From Warburgia ugandensis (Eukaryota; Streptophyta; Magnoliopsida; Canellales; Canellaceae): DNA of 64,000 nt. The stretch is from the NCBI GenBank assembly GCA_035236585.1, contig CP141132.1:59741880-59805879 (forward strand), given 5' to 3'. The notes beneath the pieces are model-generated. The model had not been told where the DNA came from and did no database searches. It saw nothing but the letters and a program-made list of their open reading frames with translations. A program made the position numbers and the translations under genes. Positions 49,914 to 61,104 of the stretch are shown piece after piece. The number at the start of each line of letters is the position of its first letter. Positions within the stretch are counted from its first letter, which is position 1.

Positions 49914-50871
49914 TGTCGAGTCCTTAATCTTGTCAAAAATAAAATTAGATTACTATTTTATTAGCTAATTTAATAAGATAATTTTGTGATTTTAAATCAA
50001 TTTTAGCTATAATCAATCATCCAACCGTTAATTTGAAAAGTTAACGATCGGATGATCATTATAGCTAATTATCCACATAAGATAATTCTAAACTTGTATT
50101 TTATTTTTGCAGATAAGCCAAAGTACGTTGGACGGTTCATATCAACTTATTTTGATGGGTCCCACGCCACAAATCTGGGCAAATCTGACCAATGATGGCA
50201 AATCTAGCAAATTTCACCAAATCTGGGCAATGATGACAAATATGGGCAATGATGGCAAATCTGGCAAATCCTCTTTTAAAGGAAGGAGGGGTTGGATTTA
50301 AGGCTTCCTCTTCTTTTTCACTCTTTCCCCTTGAGGAGAGAGGTGGAAGGATTGTTCCTCTCCACCTCTCTCTTCTTCTCCTCTCTTTCCCATCTCTCTT
50401 CCTCTTCTTTTCCTCCCCTTCTTCTTCTCCTTTTTTTTTTTTTCCTCTTCCCATTTTCGTTTTTCTTTCTTCTCCTTTTGAGAGAGAAGAGGTGGAAGGA
50501 CTGTTCCTCTCTACCTCTCTCTTGCTCTCCCTCTCTCACGCACCCCTAGCCTGAACCCCTCTTGCTCTTCTCAACCATACCAACACTGCACCTCTTCCTC
50601 TCTCTCTCTGTCTCTCTCTCTTGCACACATCAACCCTTTTCTCTTCACTCTATTCTAGTTCTTTTCCTTCCAGCTTGCCCACCTCTCCTCTCTTCCTCCC
50701 TCTTCACCGGCCAGAACGCACACCCAACCCAACAGCTCCGGTGGATTTCTCGCCTTTGGACGCTCAGGGGAAGGAAACCTGAACTGGGTCTCCAACCCCG
50801 CGTTCCTTCCCCTCTCTTTCCTCTCTCTCTCCCTCCTTTCTTCTTCCCCATCTTCTCCACCTCCCTCTCGT

Positions 50872-50956
<85 letters not shown>

Positions 50957-51409
50957 CGCCCGCGTTTCTCCTTTTCCACGCCTCTGTTTCTTGCTCCCTG
51001 CTCCCCTTTCCTTCTCTGCATGGCTCTCTCTTCCTTCTCTCTGGTGCGTGACACACCAACTCCCAAAACTCCCATCTCATCTCTCTTGCTCTCCCTATTC
51101 ACCCAATCACTGGCCAACTACTGCCAACCGGCCTTCTCCACCAAACCTAGCACCAGGCATTCTTACTTCTACCCCTTAACGGACAGAGACGGAAGGATCG
51201 TTCCTCTCCGTCTCTTCGTCCGTTCCCCACTCTCACAACATCCATCTCTTCGATTTCTCTCACTTTCCCTCTCTCTATCGTTTCCCATCTTCCTCTCTTT
51301 CCTTGTTCCCAGGCACATCAATAGTCCAGCATCAACCAGACCAATTGACACCCAGCTCCGCAAGTCTCTCCCTCTCTTTCGGTTCCCTGCATCCATCTCT
51401 CTCTCTCTC

Positions 51410-51443
<34 letters not shown>

Positions 51444-52689
51444 CCATGCATTTACCTCCCTCGATTTCCCTCAGTCCCCATCTCTGGATTCTTTCCAAAG
51501 GAAAACCCAATCTAGATTTTCCAAAGTTTTTTTGTGTCCTTTATTGCTCTCTCCCCCATCTTCCTCTGCTTCATTTTCCTTCTCCGGTCTCGCCTCCTTT
51601 TCTTTGCTTCCTGCTTCATCTCCTCCCACTGATCTGCTATCTCTGTACCTATTCTCCTCCTTTCCCTGCTTTGTCGCATTCCCCTCTTCACTGCCCGATG
51701 CAATCTCCTACAGTTTTTCTATCTCCATTTTCAACATCTTCTCTTCCACCAGCGTCTGCCCCATCTCTCCATCAGCATTCGATTATCTCCACTGCTCCAA
51801 GACACACTCCATCATCCATGCCTCTTCCAGATGACGTCTAGAAAGATCGGTAATCACCGGCCTAGGACGTCCTCTTCAGCATGCTCCCTTTATCTCCCTC
51901 TTGTATCTGCCCATCCTCCTTAGCTCCACTAACAAAGCCAGGCCGGCCATAGGTGCGTGACACACCAACATCCCAGCACTGGCCAATGAATCCTCGCTTG
52001 TCCCATAGGAAGAAAACCCAGATCGGGGTTTCTACCATCTCTTTCCCTCTCCTATTCTTCTCCAGCCAGTTTCTCCCCTCCTCTCCAAGTCGCACAATCC
52101 TGGGGAAGAAAACCCGTTCTGGGTTTTCTCCCGGGTTTTCCTCCCCAACAGTTTTCCCTTCTTATCCTTTCTCTCCTCCTTCCTCTTCCCTTCTTCCCCT
52201 TCTCTTTCGGTTTTCTCCCATCCTTTTCCTGGTTTTTTTTGTTTAAAACTAGAACCCCTAAAAAATTACGTTTCTGCCCTTGGAAGATCTCAGAAATTCC
52301 ACCTTTGTCCTTTTCATTTAATACCATCCATGTCCTCAGTTTAATACCGTATGGGTCCCTAGTTTATTTACTTCTGTGTCCCTGTGCTATTCTGGTTTTT
52401 CATTATCATCATTTTGACTATCCAGGGACAGTACAATCCAGGGATAAGCTTATTTAGGACAGCTTATTTAGTTGCATTTTCTGTTTTTCTTTTAGAATAA
52501 ATAATCTTGTACATTTCAGTAGTTAAATAAATCTAAAAATTTCTTTTATTGTTAGTTTATTTCAGTTATTTGTGTTTTATTAATTGAAATTTGTGTAAAC
52601 TCCACATTTAAGTTGAGTCCCTGTGGAAATTGACCAGTATTTGCATAGCTATACTACAACAGCCATGCACTTGTGGAAAACACTCAACA
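49914..52689 (+). mobile_element. Element II 5' LTR (2.8 kb)
   Basis: Begins TGTCGAGTCC and ends AACACTCAACA. The start aligns with the element I LTR (CCATCCAACCGTT; GATGATCATTATAGCTAAT). From about 50300 to 52250 it is C/T-rich on the plus strand, including a perfect (CT)n tract. The very long frames there (up to 323 codons at 50870-51841) are low-complexity artefacts. Confidence 0.82.
50872..50954 (+). repeat. (CT)n microsatellite in element II LTR
   Basis: About 41 CT dinucleotides. A second, interrupted CT tract is at 51395-51441. Confidence 0.97.
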
Positions 52690-52695
52690 AGTTTT

Positions 52696-52713
52696 TGGCG
52701 CCGTTGCTGAGGA
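52696..52713 (+). other. Primer-binding site of element II (tRNA-Asp type)
   Basis: TGGCGCCGTTGC followed by six bases. Sixteen of 18 positions match the complement of the plant tRNA-Asp 3' end, the primer known for Athila elements. It starts six bases inside the LTR edge. Confidence 0.82.
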
Positions 52714-53890
52714 CCCTCAATGGTGTTTTCATAAATTTTAATTAAAAATTCAAAAAAAATTCATAAAAATATAAAATTTCAAAATTTAACATTTTTAGGA
52801 GTTGCATTGTTTTAACATTTTAGGTGCATTTTAAAAATTTTGTTAGTGCATAAATTTAATTTCTCCTCTCTTTTTTTTTTTACTTACTGATAATTTCTTA
52901 TTTTGCAGGAAAATTGAAAAAGAAAGGAGAAATTCAAGGAGTTTAATTAGGATAATTGCAATTTATTTTGAGTGAATTGTAGTGAGGATTTCATGTAATT
53001 ATTTTATTTTTACAAATTCATTTAAAAGGTTGTAATAATACCAGTCAAGGGTGGGCCATCTAACTTGGAAGTGGAGGTGGAATATAAATGGCCCTACCCT
53101 TGTACGAGAAGACATTTTCCAGGACCCCACTGTGAGAAAGTCTTGAACTCCTTTAAAGTTCTAGTTTAGGAGGTACATTATTAGATTAAAATTGCATTGG
53201 GTGTTAGTATAAAAGCATATAGAATACATTCGATATATGTTGCATTTTTAGGGTTTGCATTAGTTGTTAAATTTTTTTTTCTTGCATTTTTAGGGCATGT
53301 TTAATTGCTTTAAGGTGATTATATGTTAACCATATTGCCATGGAATGGAAAAATGAATTAGTAAGGGCACTTGACCCCACAAGATCAAGGGTGGATTTCA
53401 TCACCACCTCTTGGACCACTTAGGATAATCACCACAAGCACATATCCTAACCTTCTAATTTAATTTAAAATCAATTAGAAGATACCTATAGGGCCCACCA
53501 CATGCTCATAGGACCCTCTTGGAAGGAGGAGACCTATTGCCACCCCAGTGGACCCCATTTAACCGACTACGCTGGTTTTTAAACGACTAGCTCTGCCAGC
53601 ACATTCAATGACTCAGACTACCTAATGCTAGTTGAGGAGGGTGTGAAGTGGTTAGTTAGGTAAGATCTAACTAGTAAGCAGTTGGGCAAGTTTGAAAGAG
53701 AGGAGGGGCTTTAGATTAGCCTAATCTAAAAGCTTCTCCCCCGTGCTATTCTAAGATAATCAAATTTTTGCTTGCTAGCCTTAGGGGTGTTTGAATTTTT
53801 GTGCCCTATCATTAGCATTTAGGTTGCATTAGTTAGATAGTAAAAAAGAAAAAAGAAAAAAAAGAAAAAGAAAAAGAAAAAGAAGAAGAC
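52714..53890 (+). other. Element II leader
   Basis: Untranslated stretch between primer site and gag, about 1.2 kb, with T- and A-rich blocks. An A/G-rich run (53841-53888) lies just before gag. A long leader is usual in this family. Confidence 0.55.
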
Positions 53891-55455
53891 ATGGTCAGTT
53901 TCATTCAAAATCTGCACACTAACCAAAATAATAATTGGTACCCTAGCATTCTCAATGGAGGAATCATTCTCAACCACATGGAAATAGGAGAAGGAATTAT
54001 AACATGCAGTGGGACCAAAATAGATCACATGAGGATAATGGGCACAATGAAATTTCTCCGAGAAGAACATTAAAAGACCATTTACAACCTAATTATACCA
54101 GCATATCTTCATGTATAAACTTACCTCCAAATGCTGGTATGATTAAAATAAAGGTTGGAGTAATTCAATTACTTCCAAAATTTTATGGGTTGGATAGTGA
54201 GAGTCCTTACATGCATTTACAAGAATTCGATGAAGTGTGCATGTTCCAACATACACAAAACATTGAATTAGATATTGTAAGACTCAAACTATTTCCATTG
54301 TCTTTAAAGGAAAAAGCTAAGATGAGGTTACATTCACTGCCAGTAGATTCCATACGAACATGGCAAGAAATGACTAGGAAGTTCTTAAATAAGTTCTTTC
54401 CTATACATAAGACTAATGCTCTCTGTCGAAACATAATGAATTTTACCCAAAAGGATAAAGAAACTTTCTATCGATGCTGGGAAAGATTCAAGGAATTGTT
54501 GTCAACTTGTCCCCATCATGGATATGAACTTTGGCGTATCATTAGCTTCTTCTATGAAGGACTCCATTCTGATATGCGCCAGTTTGTTGAAATGATGTGT
54601 AATGGAAATTTCTTAAATAAACAATCAAAAGAGGCAGAAGAGTATTTAGAATGGCTGGCAGAGAGTGCACAAACTTGGGCTCATTCAGAAAACATAGGTT
54701 ACTCAAGTGAGCCTAATTTCACCACCACATTCGTTAGGGGAGACATTTATGCTACAACTGAAAAAGATGATATGAAAATAGCATCCCTAGCTAGAACAGA
54801 GGCCATGGAAATGGGTAGTTTTTCCTGTAAGAAAGTCGAACAGGTGTGTAATACTTGTGAAAGTGATACACACCCAACTCAGGAATGACCAAAAACAAGG
54901 ACCACTTGCTCTTGGACCTTACCTTCCTCCACATAAGAGGAATGTCGAGGATAATTTCCATTAACACATGCAAAACCAAGAGAAGAAAATTGCTCAAATT
55001 CAAGGCCAACTGAAAGAGAACATAGATTCCATGATTGAATTGAAGGATATGATGTCCCAAATGACGCAAACTACCGATCAAGGTCAATGTCCTATTCCAC
55101 CTAATGAAAACCTTGATGATAATGATGTGGTAGGTGAGATTAATTCTTCACTTACAAGCATGGAACAAACAAAGGCAATTATCATTATTCCTAGTGGTAA
55201 CCAAATTGAGAAATTTGGTCCTAAAAAGGTTGAAATAGTGTTCAAACATGTTAGAAAAAGAGATAAATTTGTCATACCCACTGAAAAATATGACATCCTT
55301 GCTCCATTTCCAAAAGGGCTACATCGAGCTCCTACAAGTGTCTTTAGTTATGAAAAGCAGCATGAAGATAAACTTATCTTGCATAGTGATAAAATGAAAA
55401 ATTTAAATTGCAAGGTAAATTTACTAATCTATCATTTTCAAAGGCCTATCCATCT
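53891..55455 (+). pseudogene. Element II: gag region (fossil)
   Basis: Retrotransposon capsid text: VGVIQLLPKFYGLDSESPYM, SLKEKAKMRLHSLP, TWQEMTRKFLNKFFP, KETFYRCWERFKELLSTCPH and the helical EEYLEWLAESAQTW. A coiled segment (QEKKIAQIQGQLKEN) follows, then a KYDILAPFPKGL block that in relatives leads into the protease linker. This matches the Retrotrans_gag fold of plant Ty3/gypsy elements. One long stretch of about 294 codons is open. No zinc knuckle or protease follows. Broken in a few places. Confidence 0.78.
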
Positions 55456-55639
55456 CACTTTGTATGGGACCCAGGGAAGTTTCAAACTCAGTAACATTGT
55501 TTTCCTCTGGAAAAAAATTTTTCCTCTGTAATAATTGTGTACCTTATTTTTTTCTTTCTTTTTTCTTTTCTTTTTCAGTTATTCTTTTTATACATCCCCT
55601 AATTAATTTCAAATTTCTCAATGCATTATTATCATCCTG

Positions 55640-57120
55640 CTTTTTAAACATTGAGGACAATGTTTCTCTTAGGTTTGGGGGTGTAGAATTCTACTAAATT
55701 CTAATTTTTAGGTTTTTAGGTTATTTTCTTGATTTTTCAAAAAAAATAATAATAATAAATAAATTTTTAGGTCAATTCCTAGACTATAATAACTTTGGCT
55801 TATTAATGATCCTCAACATGACTAATTCATCATTTTACTCATTTTCTAAAACATTCCAATAAAGCTAGGTCTAAGATCACATATGAACACAGTTGCATAT
55901 GGATAATCTAAATTGTTGAGTAGCAATGATTGAGAAATCCTAAAGAAATTCAGTGTAGACCTATAACCTAAGTAAGCTTTAGAGCCATTCATTCTTTCTG
56001 AGAGGTTATAAATATTTCTAATTTTCTTTAGCGTGCTTAAAGAAACTTGATCCCATCAACTTTTAAGTTTGGCTAATTACCTAAATTGTTAGAGTATTAA
56101 CTTTGAAATTCTGGAAGTTCATTGAATCTGATAGATTATAAAAAACCTAAAAAATGATTTAGGCAATCTTTGTTAACCTAGAGACATAAAGCCAACCCAA
56201 AAATATTTTTACCACTAGTCAGCCAATTTGAGCCTTTTATATAAGCCTTTTCTTTTTCTCACCCAACTAACCTTAACCCATATTACCCACTGTAATATAT
56301 CCATTACCTATTTCTTCAAAAGATAAGTTAGAGATGAATGAAAATATAATTTTTAGTTGCAATCAAAGCAGGAAAGTGAATATTGAGAAAAGAAATTTTC
56401 TTCAAAAGAGATTCAAGTGAAAAAAATAAAAATGAAAAAAAAATAAAGAAAAGTTTGGAGAATGCAAAGAAAAGTGGAAAAAGAAATATTTAATTTAGTA
56501 CAAGCAATGTAAAGAAAGAATTGTCAACTTTGGAAAACCTCTACTTCTTATTGAAGAAACTTTGAATACCTTTTTACCTCTTCTTTTGTAACCCATCCTA
56601 AGCCTTCATGTTGTCCTAGTTAAAGACCTAATGATTTTAGGGTAAATATAATCTTAATGAGGATATGAAAATATAGGATTTGGAGAATAATGCTTCTAAA
56701 AGTTCAAAGGTAATGGCATCTTTCTAAAGGGATCAAAACTACATTCCATAGTATCTCCTGTTCCTTTATGAGCGTATGTGAGATAAAATTTTCTTTTATT
56801 GACTCTGTTCACATATTTAAGAGAGATATGATTTGAACCTTTATCTAAGAGACTTTATTTCCGAGTGTATTTCATTAGTGAGGATTGAGGTCAAAACTTG
56901 TTTCAAATGGAGTTGAAAGTTGTTGTCTATTCAAAGATAAAGATTATTTTATATGTATACTGCATCCACCCACACACTCTGAGAACTAAGCTAAATTGGA
57001 ATGTCTATAGCATATGGGTAGAGTTGTGAATTTTTCATTCACATGTTAAAGTGATAGATTTATTTGAAAAAAGAAGAAGTGGGAATTGACTTGAAAATGA
57101 TATTTTTAGAATTTTGTGGG
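55640..57120 (+). other. Element II 3' region, homologous to 13.98-15.55 kb
   Basis: Starts with ATTGAGGACAATGTTTC and TTTGGGGGTGTAGAATT, then follows the element I 3' region word by word with small indels. No long ORF. It breaks off before the purine tract, and about 100 bp of unrelated DNA leads to the partial 3' LTR. Confidence 0.75.
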
Positions 57121-57222
57121 TATATTCACTGCAAACCCTCACGAGGCCAAACTCATCCATTAGGGGTAACCTAGGGGTTTAAGGGCTTATTGCATACACT
57201 AAATGCAATCATGAGTACCTAC

Positions 57223-58263
57223 GATCTGCTATCTCTGTACCTATTCTCCTCCTTTCCCTGCTTTGTCGCATTCCCTTCTTCACTGCCCGATGCAATCTCC
57301 TACAGTTTTTCTATCTCCATTTTCAACTTCTTCTCTTCCACCGGCATCTGCCCCATCTCTCCATCAGCATCCGATTATCTCCACTGCTCCAAGACACGCT
57401 CCATCATCCATGCCTCTTCCAGATGACGTCTAGAAAGATCGGTAATCACCGGCCTCGGACGTCGTCTTCAGCATGCTCCCTTTATCTCCCTCTTGTATCT
57501 GCTCATCCTCCTCAGCTCCACTAACAAAGCCAGGCTGGCCATAGGTGCGTGACACACCAACATCCCAGCACTGGCCGGTGAATCCTCACTTGTCCCATAG
57601 GAAGAAAACCCAAATTGGGTTTTCTACCATCTCTTTCCCTCTCCTATTCTTCTCCAGCCAATTTCTCCCCTCCTCTTCGAGTCGCACGATCCTGGGGAAG
57701 ACCAGGGGTTTTCCTCCCCAACGGTTTTCCCTTCTTCTCCTTTCTCTCCTCCTTCCTCTTCCCTTCTTCCCCTTCTCTTCCTGTTTTCTCCCATCGTTTT
57801 CCTGATTTTTTTTGTTTAAAACCAGAACCCCTAAAAAATTACGTTTCTACCCTTGGAAGATCTCAGAAATTCCACCTCTGTTCTTTCCATTTAATACCAT
57901 CCATGTCCTTAGTTTAATACCGTCTGGGTCCCTAGTTTATTTACTTCTGTGTCCCTGTGCTATTCTGGTTTTTCATTATCATCATTTTGACTATCCAGGG
58001 ATAGTACAATCCTGGGACAGGCTTATTTAGGACAGCTTATTTAGTTGCATTTTTTATTTTTCTTTTGGAATAAATAATCTTGTACATTTCGGCAGTTAAA
58101 TAAATCTAAAATTTTCTTTTATTGTTAGTTTATTTCTGTTATTTATATTTTTATTAATTGAAATTTGTGTAAACTCCACATTTAAGTCGAGTCCGTGTGG
58201 AAATCGACCCGTATTTGCATAGCTATACTACAACAGCCGTGTACTTGTGGAAAACACTCAACA
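57223..58263 (+). mobile_element. Element II 3' LTR, right part only
   Basis: Matches 51631-52689 of the 5' LTR almost base for base, ending AACACTCAACA. The first 1.7 kb of the LTR, including the (CT)n tract, is missing. Confidence 0.88.
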
Positions 58264-58447
58264 GTGTTCATTACTAATGAAGAGGCAAATGATGAAGAAA
58301 GCCATGGTTGCTATGTGGAGTGATGGTGACGACTTAAGATCAAAAGATGAAACAGAAAACGAAGAAGAAGAAGAAGAAGAAGAAGAAGAAGAAGAAGAAG
58401 AAGAAGAAGAAGAAGAAGAAGAAGAAGAAGAAGAAGAAGAGTCTTGA
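58264..58447 (+). pseudogene. Scrap of a Copia-like gag with an expanded GAA tract
   Basis: KKAMVAMWSDGDD followed by an acidic linker resembles the KAMVATWSDSD-type sequence downstream of gag in plant Copia elements. The acidic linker has become a pure Glu run through (GAA)n growth. Only about 60 codons. Fossil. Confidence 0.35.
58361..58441 (+). repeat. (GAA)n microsatellite
   Basis: About 27 uninterrupted GAA units. On the minus strand it reads as poly-Ser, a compositional shadow. Confidence 0.97.
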
Positions 58448-58892
58448 CCTTCTATCATAGTGGTAAAAGAAGGAGCTTTCCTGTGTTAGGTCATTGGTTG
58501 GAGTGGCTCATTGTGTAGGACTTTCCATAAAAATCTGCTTGCCTATAAAAAGAAAAAGAAAAGAAGAGGAAGAGATGAATGAGCCACTACTGGCCTTTAG
58601 CTCACTAGCTAGGAAGAGATGAATATTAATGTCAAAATATTCGATCAACCACCTAGGCTTCAAGTTAGAAGGGGCAGGTAAGCAAAGGGTATTTGCTATA
58701 CCCAATGAAGCAAAAATCTATCTGTTGTAGCAGACAAGTCCTCGTGGTGTTGCAATGTTGAGGAAGGATTCTCTTTTCTTTGCCTGGGTGGTGTCTGGCT
58801 TGGGAACTAACATGTTTAAGGCTCTCAGATCGAATTCAAGAGAACCAAAATTCATTTGCTTCTAGGCCGGGCAACCAGTTGGCTACCTTTCC
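58448..58892. other. Unassigned DNA left of the plastid rRNA fragment
   Basis: No gene recognised. Its composition is more balanced than the surroundings and it might belong to the same organelle-derived insertion, but I cannot name a source. Confidence 0.3.
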
Positions 58893-59438
58893 TCTAATGC
58901 CTACATTGGATATGGACCAAACTATCTCATCACATTCTAAACCCAGCTCACGTACTGCTTTAATGGGTGAACAACCCAACCCTTGGAATATACTATAGCC
59001 CCAGGTGGTGAAGAGCTAACATTGAGGTGCCAAACCTTCCCATCGATATGAAACTCTTGGGGAAGATTAGCTTATTATCCCTACAGTAACTTTTATCCGT
59101 TGAGCGATGGCCCTTCCACTCGGCACCGTCAAATCACTAAGGCTAACTTTCGTCCCTGCTCGACGAGTGGGTCTTGCATTCAAGCTCCCTTCTACCTTTA
59201 CACTTGATGGCCAATCTTCGTCTGGCTTGAGAAAATCTTTGCACGCCTCCGTTACCTTTTGGGAGGCCTACACCCCATAGAAACTATCTACCTAAGACTA
59301 TCCCTTGGCCCATAGGTCTTGCCACAAGGTTAGAATTTTAGGTCTTCCAGAGTTGTGTCTCACTAATGCCTCAAGTGCCCCCCCCGCAACCTCCCCCCCC
59401 CCCCACAAGGAAGCCTTCTTCGCTTTCCACCTAAGCTG
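58893..59438 (-). pseudogene. rrn23: Nuclear copy of part of plastid 23S rRNA
   Basis: The minus strand carries the 3' part of plastid 23S rRNA. Recognisable stretches, given on the plus strand as complement, include GCCCCAGGTGGTGAAGAGC (59000), TTTTATCCGTTGAGCGATGG (59091), CTTCCACTCGGCACCGTC (59113), GCACGCCTCCGTTACC (59241) and TTTTGGGAGGCCTACACCCC (59257). Compared with the remembered plastid sequence, changes are mainly C to T and G to A, as expected for methylated, non-functional nuclear DNA. A C-run has grown at 59378-59404. The match stops abruptly at both ends. It could have come directly from the plastid or through plastid DNA in the mitochondrial genome. Confidence 0.88.
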
Positions 59439-60100
59439 GTAGGAATATTTATATTCAAAGAAAGCCCTTTCTTTTTAGTATGTTTAATGAGCCTATAGAT
59501 AGACCCTACAAAGCTTGTAAACTCCCAATTTAGACATGAAAATAGGCCATTCCGTGCCTTTTCCTCATAGAAAGAGAAGACCGATGCCACTATCACTTCT
59601 TGCCTTTGCTGTAATAGAAACTATTCGACTGGAAGGGAAGCACACCTTGACTTTGAAAACTCAAAGGGCAAGCAAGAGAAGTGCAAGCTAACTGATGGCA
59701 AAGTCCGGGGATATAAAGTAATGAAGGGGGAATTTCAATGTATTCTTCTTAGAATTGATTCTAAGAAGAAACAATTCTTTTGAAAAAATTCTTTATGAAA
59801 TCATCTATTTCAAAAACTTCTTATTCTTACAAGTGTTTCAATAAAGATTCTATGCTCATTCATGTCCTTTAAAGAAAAATTCTTTTGCTATGTAAGTTTT
59901 GGGAACAAAAAAAAAAAGAAGATACCTATTGGACCACAAACTAGAAAATGATCCACACATGTAAAAGGAGCTTTGCCTTTTTGTTAAAATTGCTCAACTT
60001 TGCTAATCTATGTTTATTTACCTCATTCTTTTCAAATTGATTTTAGTGCAATTTTATTATCATCAAAAGGAGAAGGTTTTTAAGAAATTCCCTTTTAGTA
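59439..60100. other. Unassigned DNA right of the rRNA fragment
   Basis: 59440-59730 has a composition like plant mitochondrial non-coding DNA (for example CAAAGGGCAAGCAAGAGAAG) but is not identified. 59740-60100 is AT-rich with nothing recognisable. Confidence 0.3.
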
Positions 60101-61040
60101 ATTGATTTTGATGATAATAAAATCATTGTGCTTTGATCTAACAAGTTCTTTTGAGTGTGCAAATATTCATTGATTACCACAAGTCAAACTCTGAAGAAAC
60201 CAAAGTGATCCAATCTCAAAACAACAAAAGTATGAAGTGCAAAACACTATAAATTGTACACCCCATATTGAAAGGTAGATCCTTGTCCCTAAGGCCAACC
60301 CTCCAAATAACAATCTCAACTACTTAGTCATTACATAAGAAACTCTACATAGAAGGTTGGCGCTTGACCTATAAGGTTGACCCTCTAAAAGAATGGAACC
60401 CTAAAAATATTAATGAACAATAGAAGTCAATCATGGAGATGATAAAGTCGACCCATCAGTTCTAGATGTGTTTACTAGTTTGCAAGATCAACCTCTTGGC
60501 AGTAATGTCGATTCAGGCACTAAAAAGCCATTGACAAGTCTCAAACTGTAATTCGAACAAGAAATTTTGGTCTTCGATGACTTTATTTCACTTTTAATGG
60601 TTAGTAGTTGATTCCTAGCATTTCTATGAAGACTTCAAATGATAAATTGAAGATTCAAGTCATGCAAGTCTGAAGAGTTTTGGGCTATATCATTGTCTGC
60701 TAGAAACAAGCTCAAATGCTCAAAACTCTTAATTTTTTTAAGATTCTGTATCCTATCTTATTTCTCATGTTGTAAATGTTATAGAGAGAAGTTCTAATTG
60801 TATTTCTTTTACATCCATGATTATTAATGTAAGCTAGCGCTTCGATGAGCACATCATACCTTAAGTGTCCAACACTACGTAAATAGGGAGTAAATCTCTC
60901 TACGATAAAGATAGAGTTGTCATGGGAGCTCTTTACCTTGAGTCTGCACTATATTAGTTGGAGTCTATAAATTTCATTAAAAGTGTGGATAGCTCTATGA
61001 GAGGGATTGTAGATGTCAAAGGTTGGACCCAACCTCTATA
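60101..61040 (+). mobile_element. Copia (SIRE-like) LTR fragment
   Basis: The left 300 bp matches 6091-6395. TTTTGATGATAATAAAATC at its start is a usual opening in SIRE-type Copia LTRs. The right part (CTCTATAAATC, TTTGTTTACAATTTTGAC) is compatible with an LTR end, but no primer site or coding part follows. Fossil, boundaries uncertain. Confidence 0.35.
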
Positions 61041-61104
61041 AATCTTTGTTTACAATTTTGACATCTTAGGTTTTTGGATGACTTTTATAGAAACCTTTTT
61101 CAAA

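Larger units (their letters stand above)
49914..58263 (+). mobile_element. Athila-like element II with gag but no pol, broken
   Basis: Layout: 5' LTR (49914-52689), primer site for tRNA-Asp, long leader, gag, a 1.5-kb 3' region matching that of element I, and a 3' LTR that lacks its first half (57223-58263). GTGTC before the 5' LTR and GTGTT after the 3' LTR are a probable target duplication. Protease, RT, RNase H and integrase are all absent: gag text stops near 55.45 kb and the 3' region begins about 200 bp later. The 3' LTR edge is also a deletion. Gag still shows long open stretches with a few breaks. The LTRs look only a few per cent apart where they overlap, so this element is younger than element I. 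Confidence 0.8.

Noticed and set aside
50870-51841. 323-codon plus-strand frame, the longest in the window
   Set aside because: It lies in the C/T-rich LTR of element II and is mostly Ser, Leu and Pro from CT repeats. It has no domain, and competing long frames exist on both strands.
54791-55296. Minus-strand frames of 70-98 codons
   Set aside because: Shadows of the gag region of element II on the other strand.
58893-59438. A working rRNA gene
   Set aside because: Only a part of 23S rRNA, with many transitions and an expanded C run, and no flanking rRNA operon.
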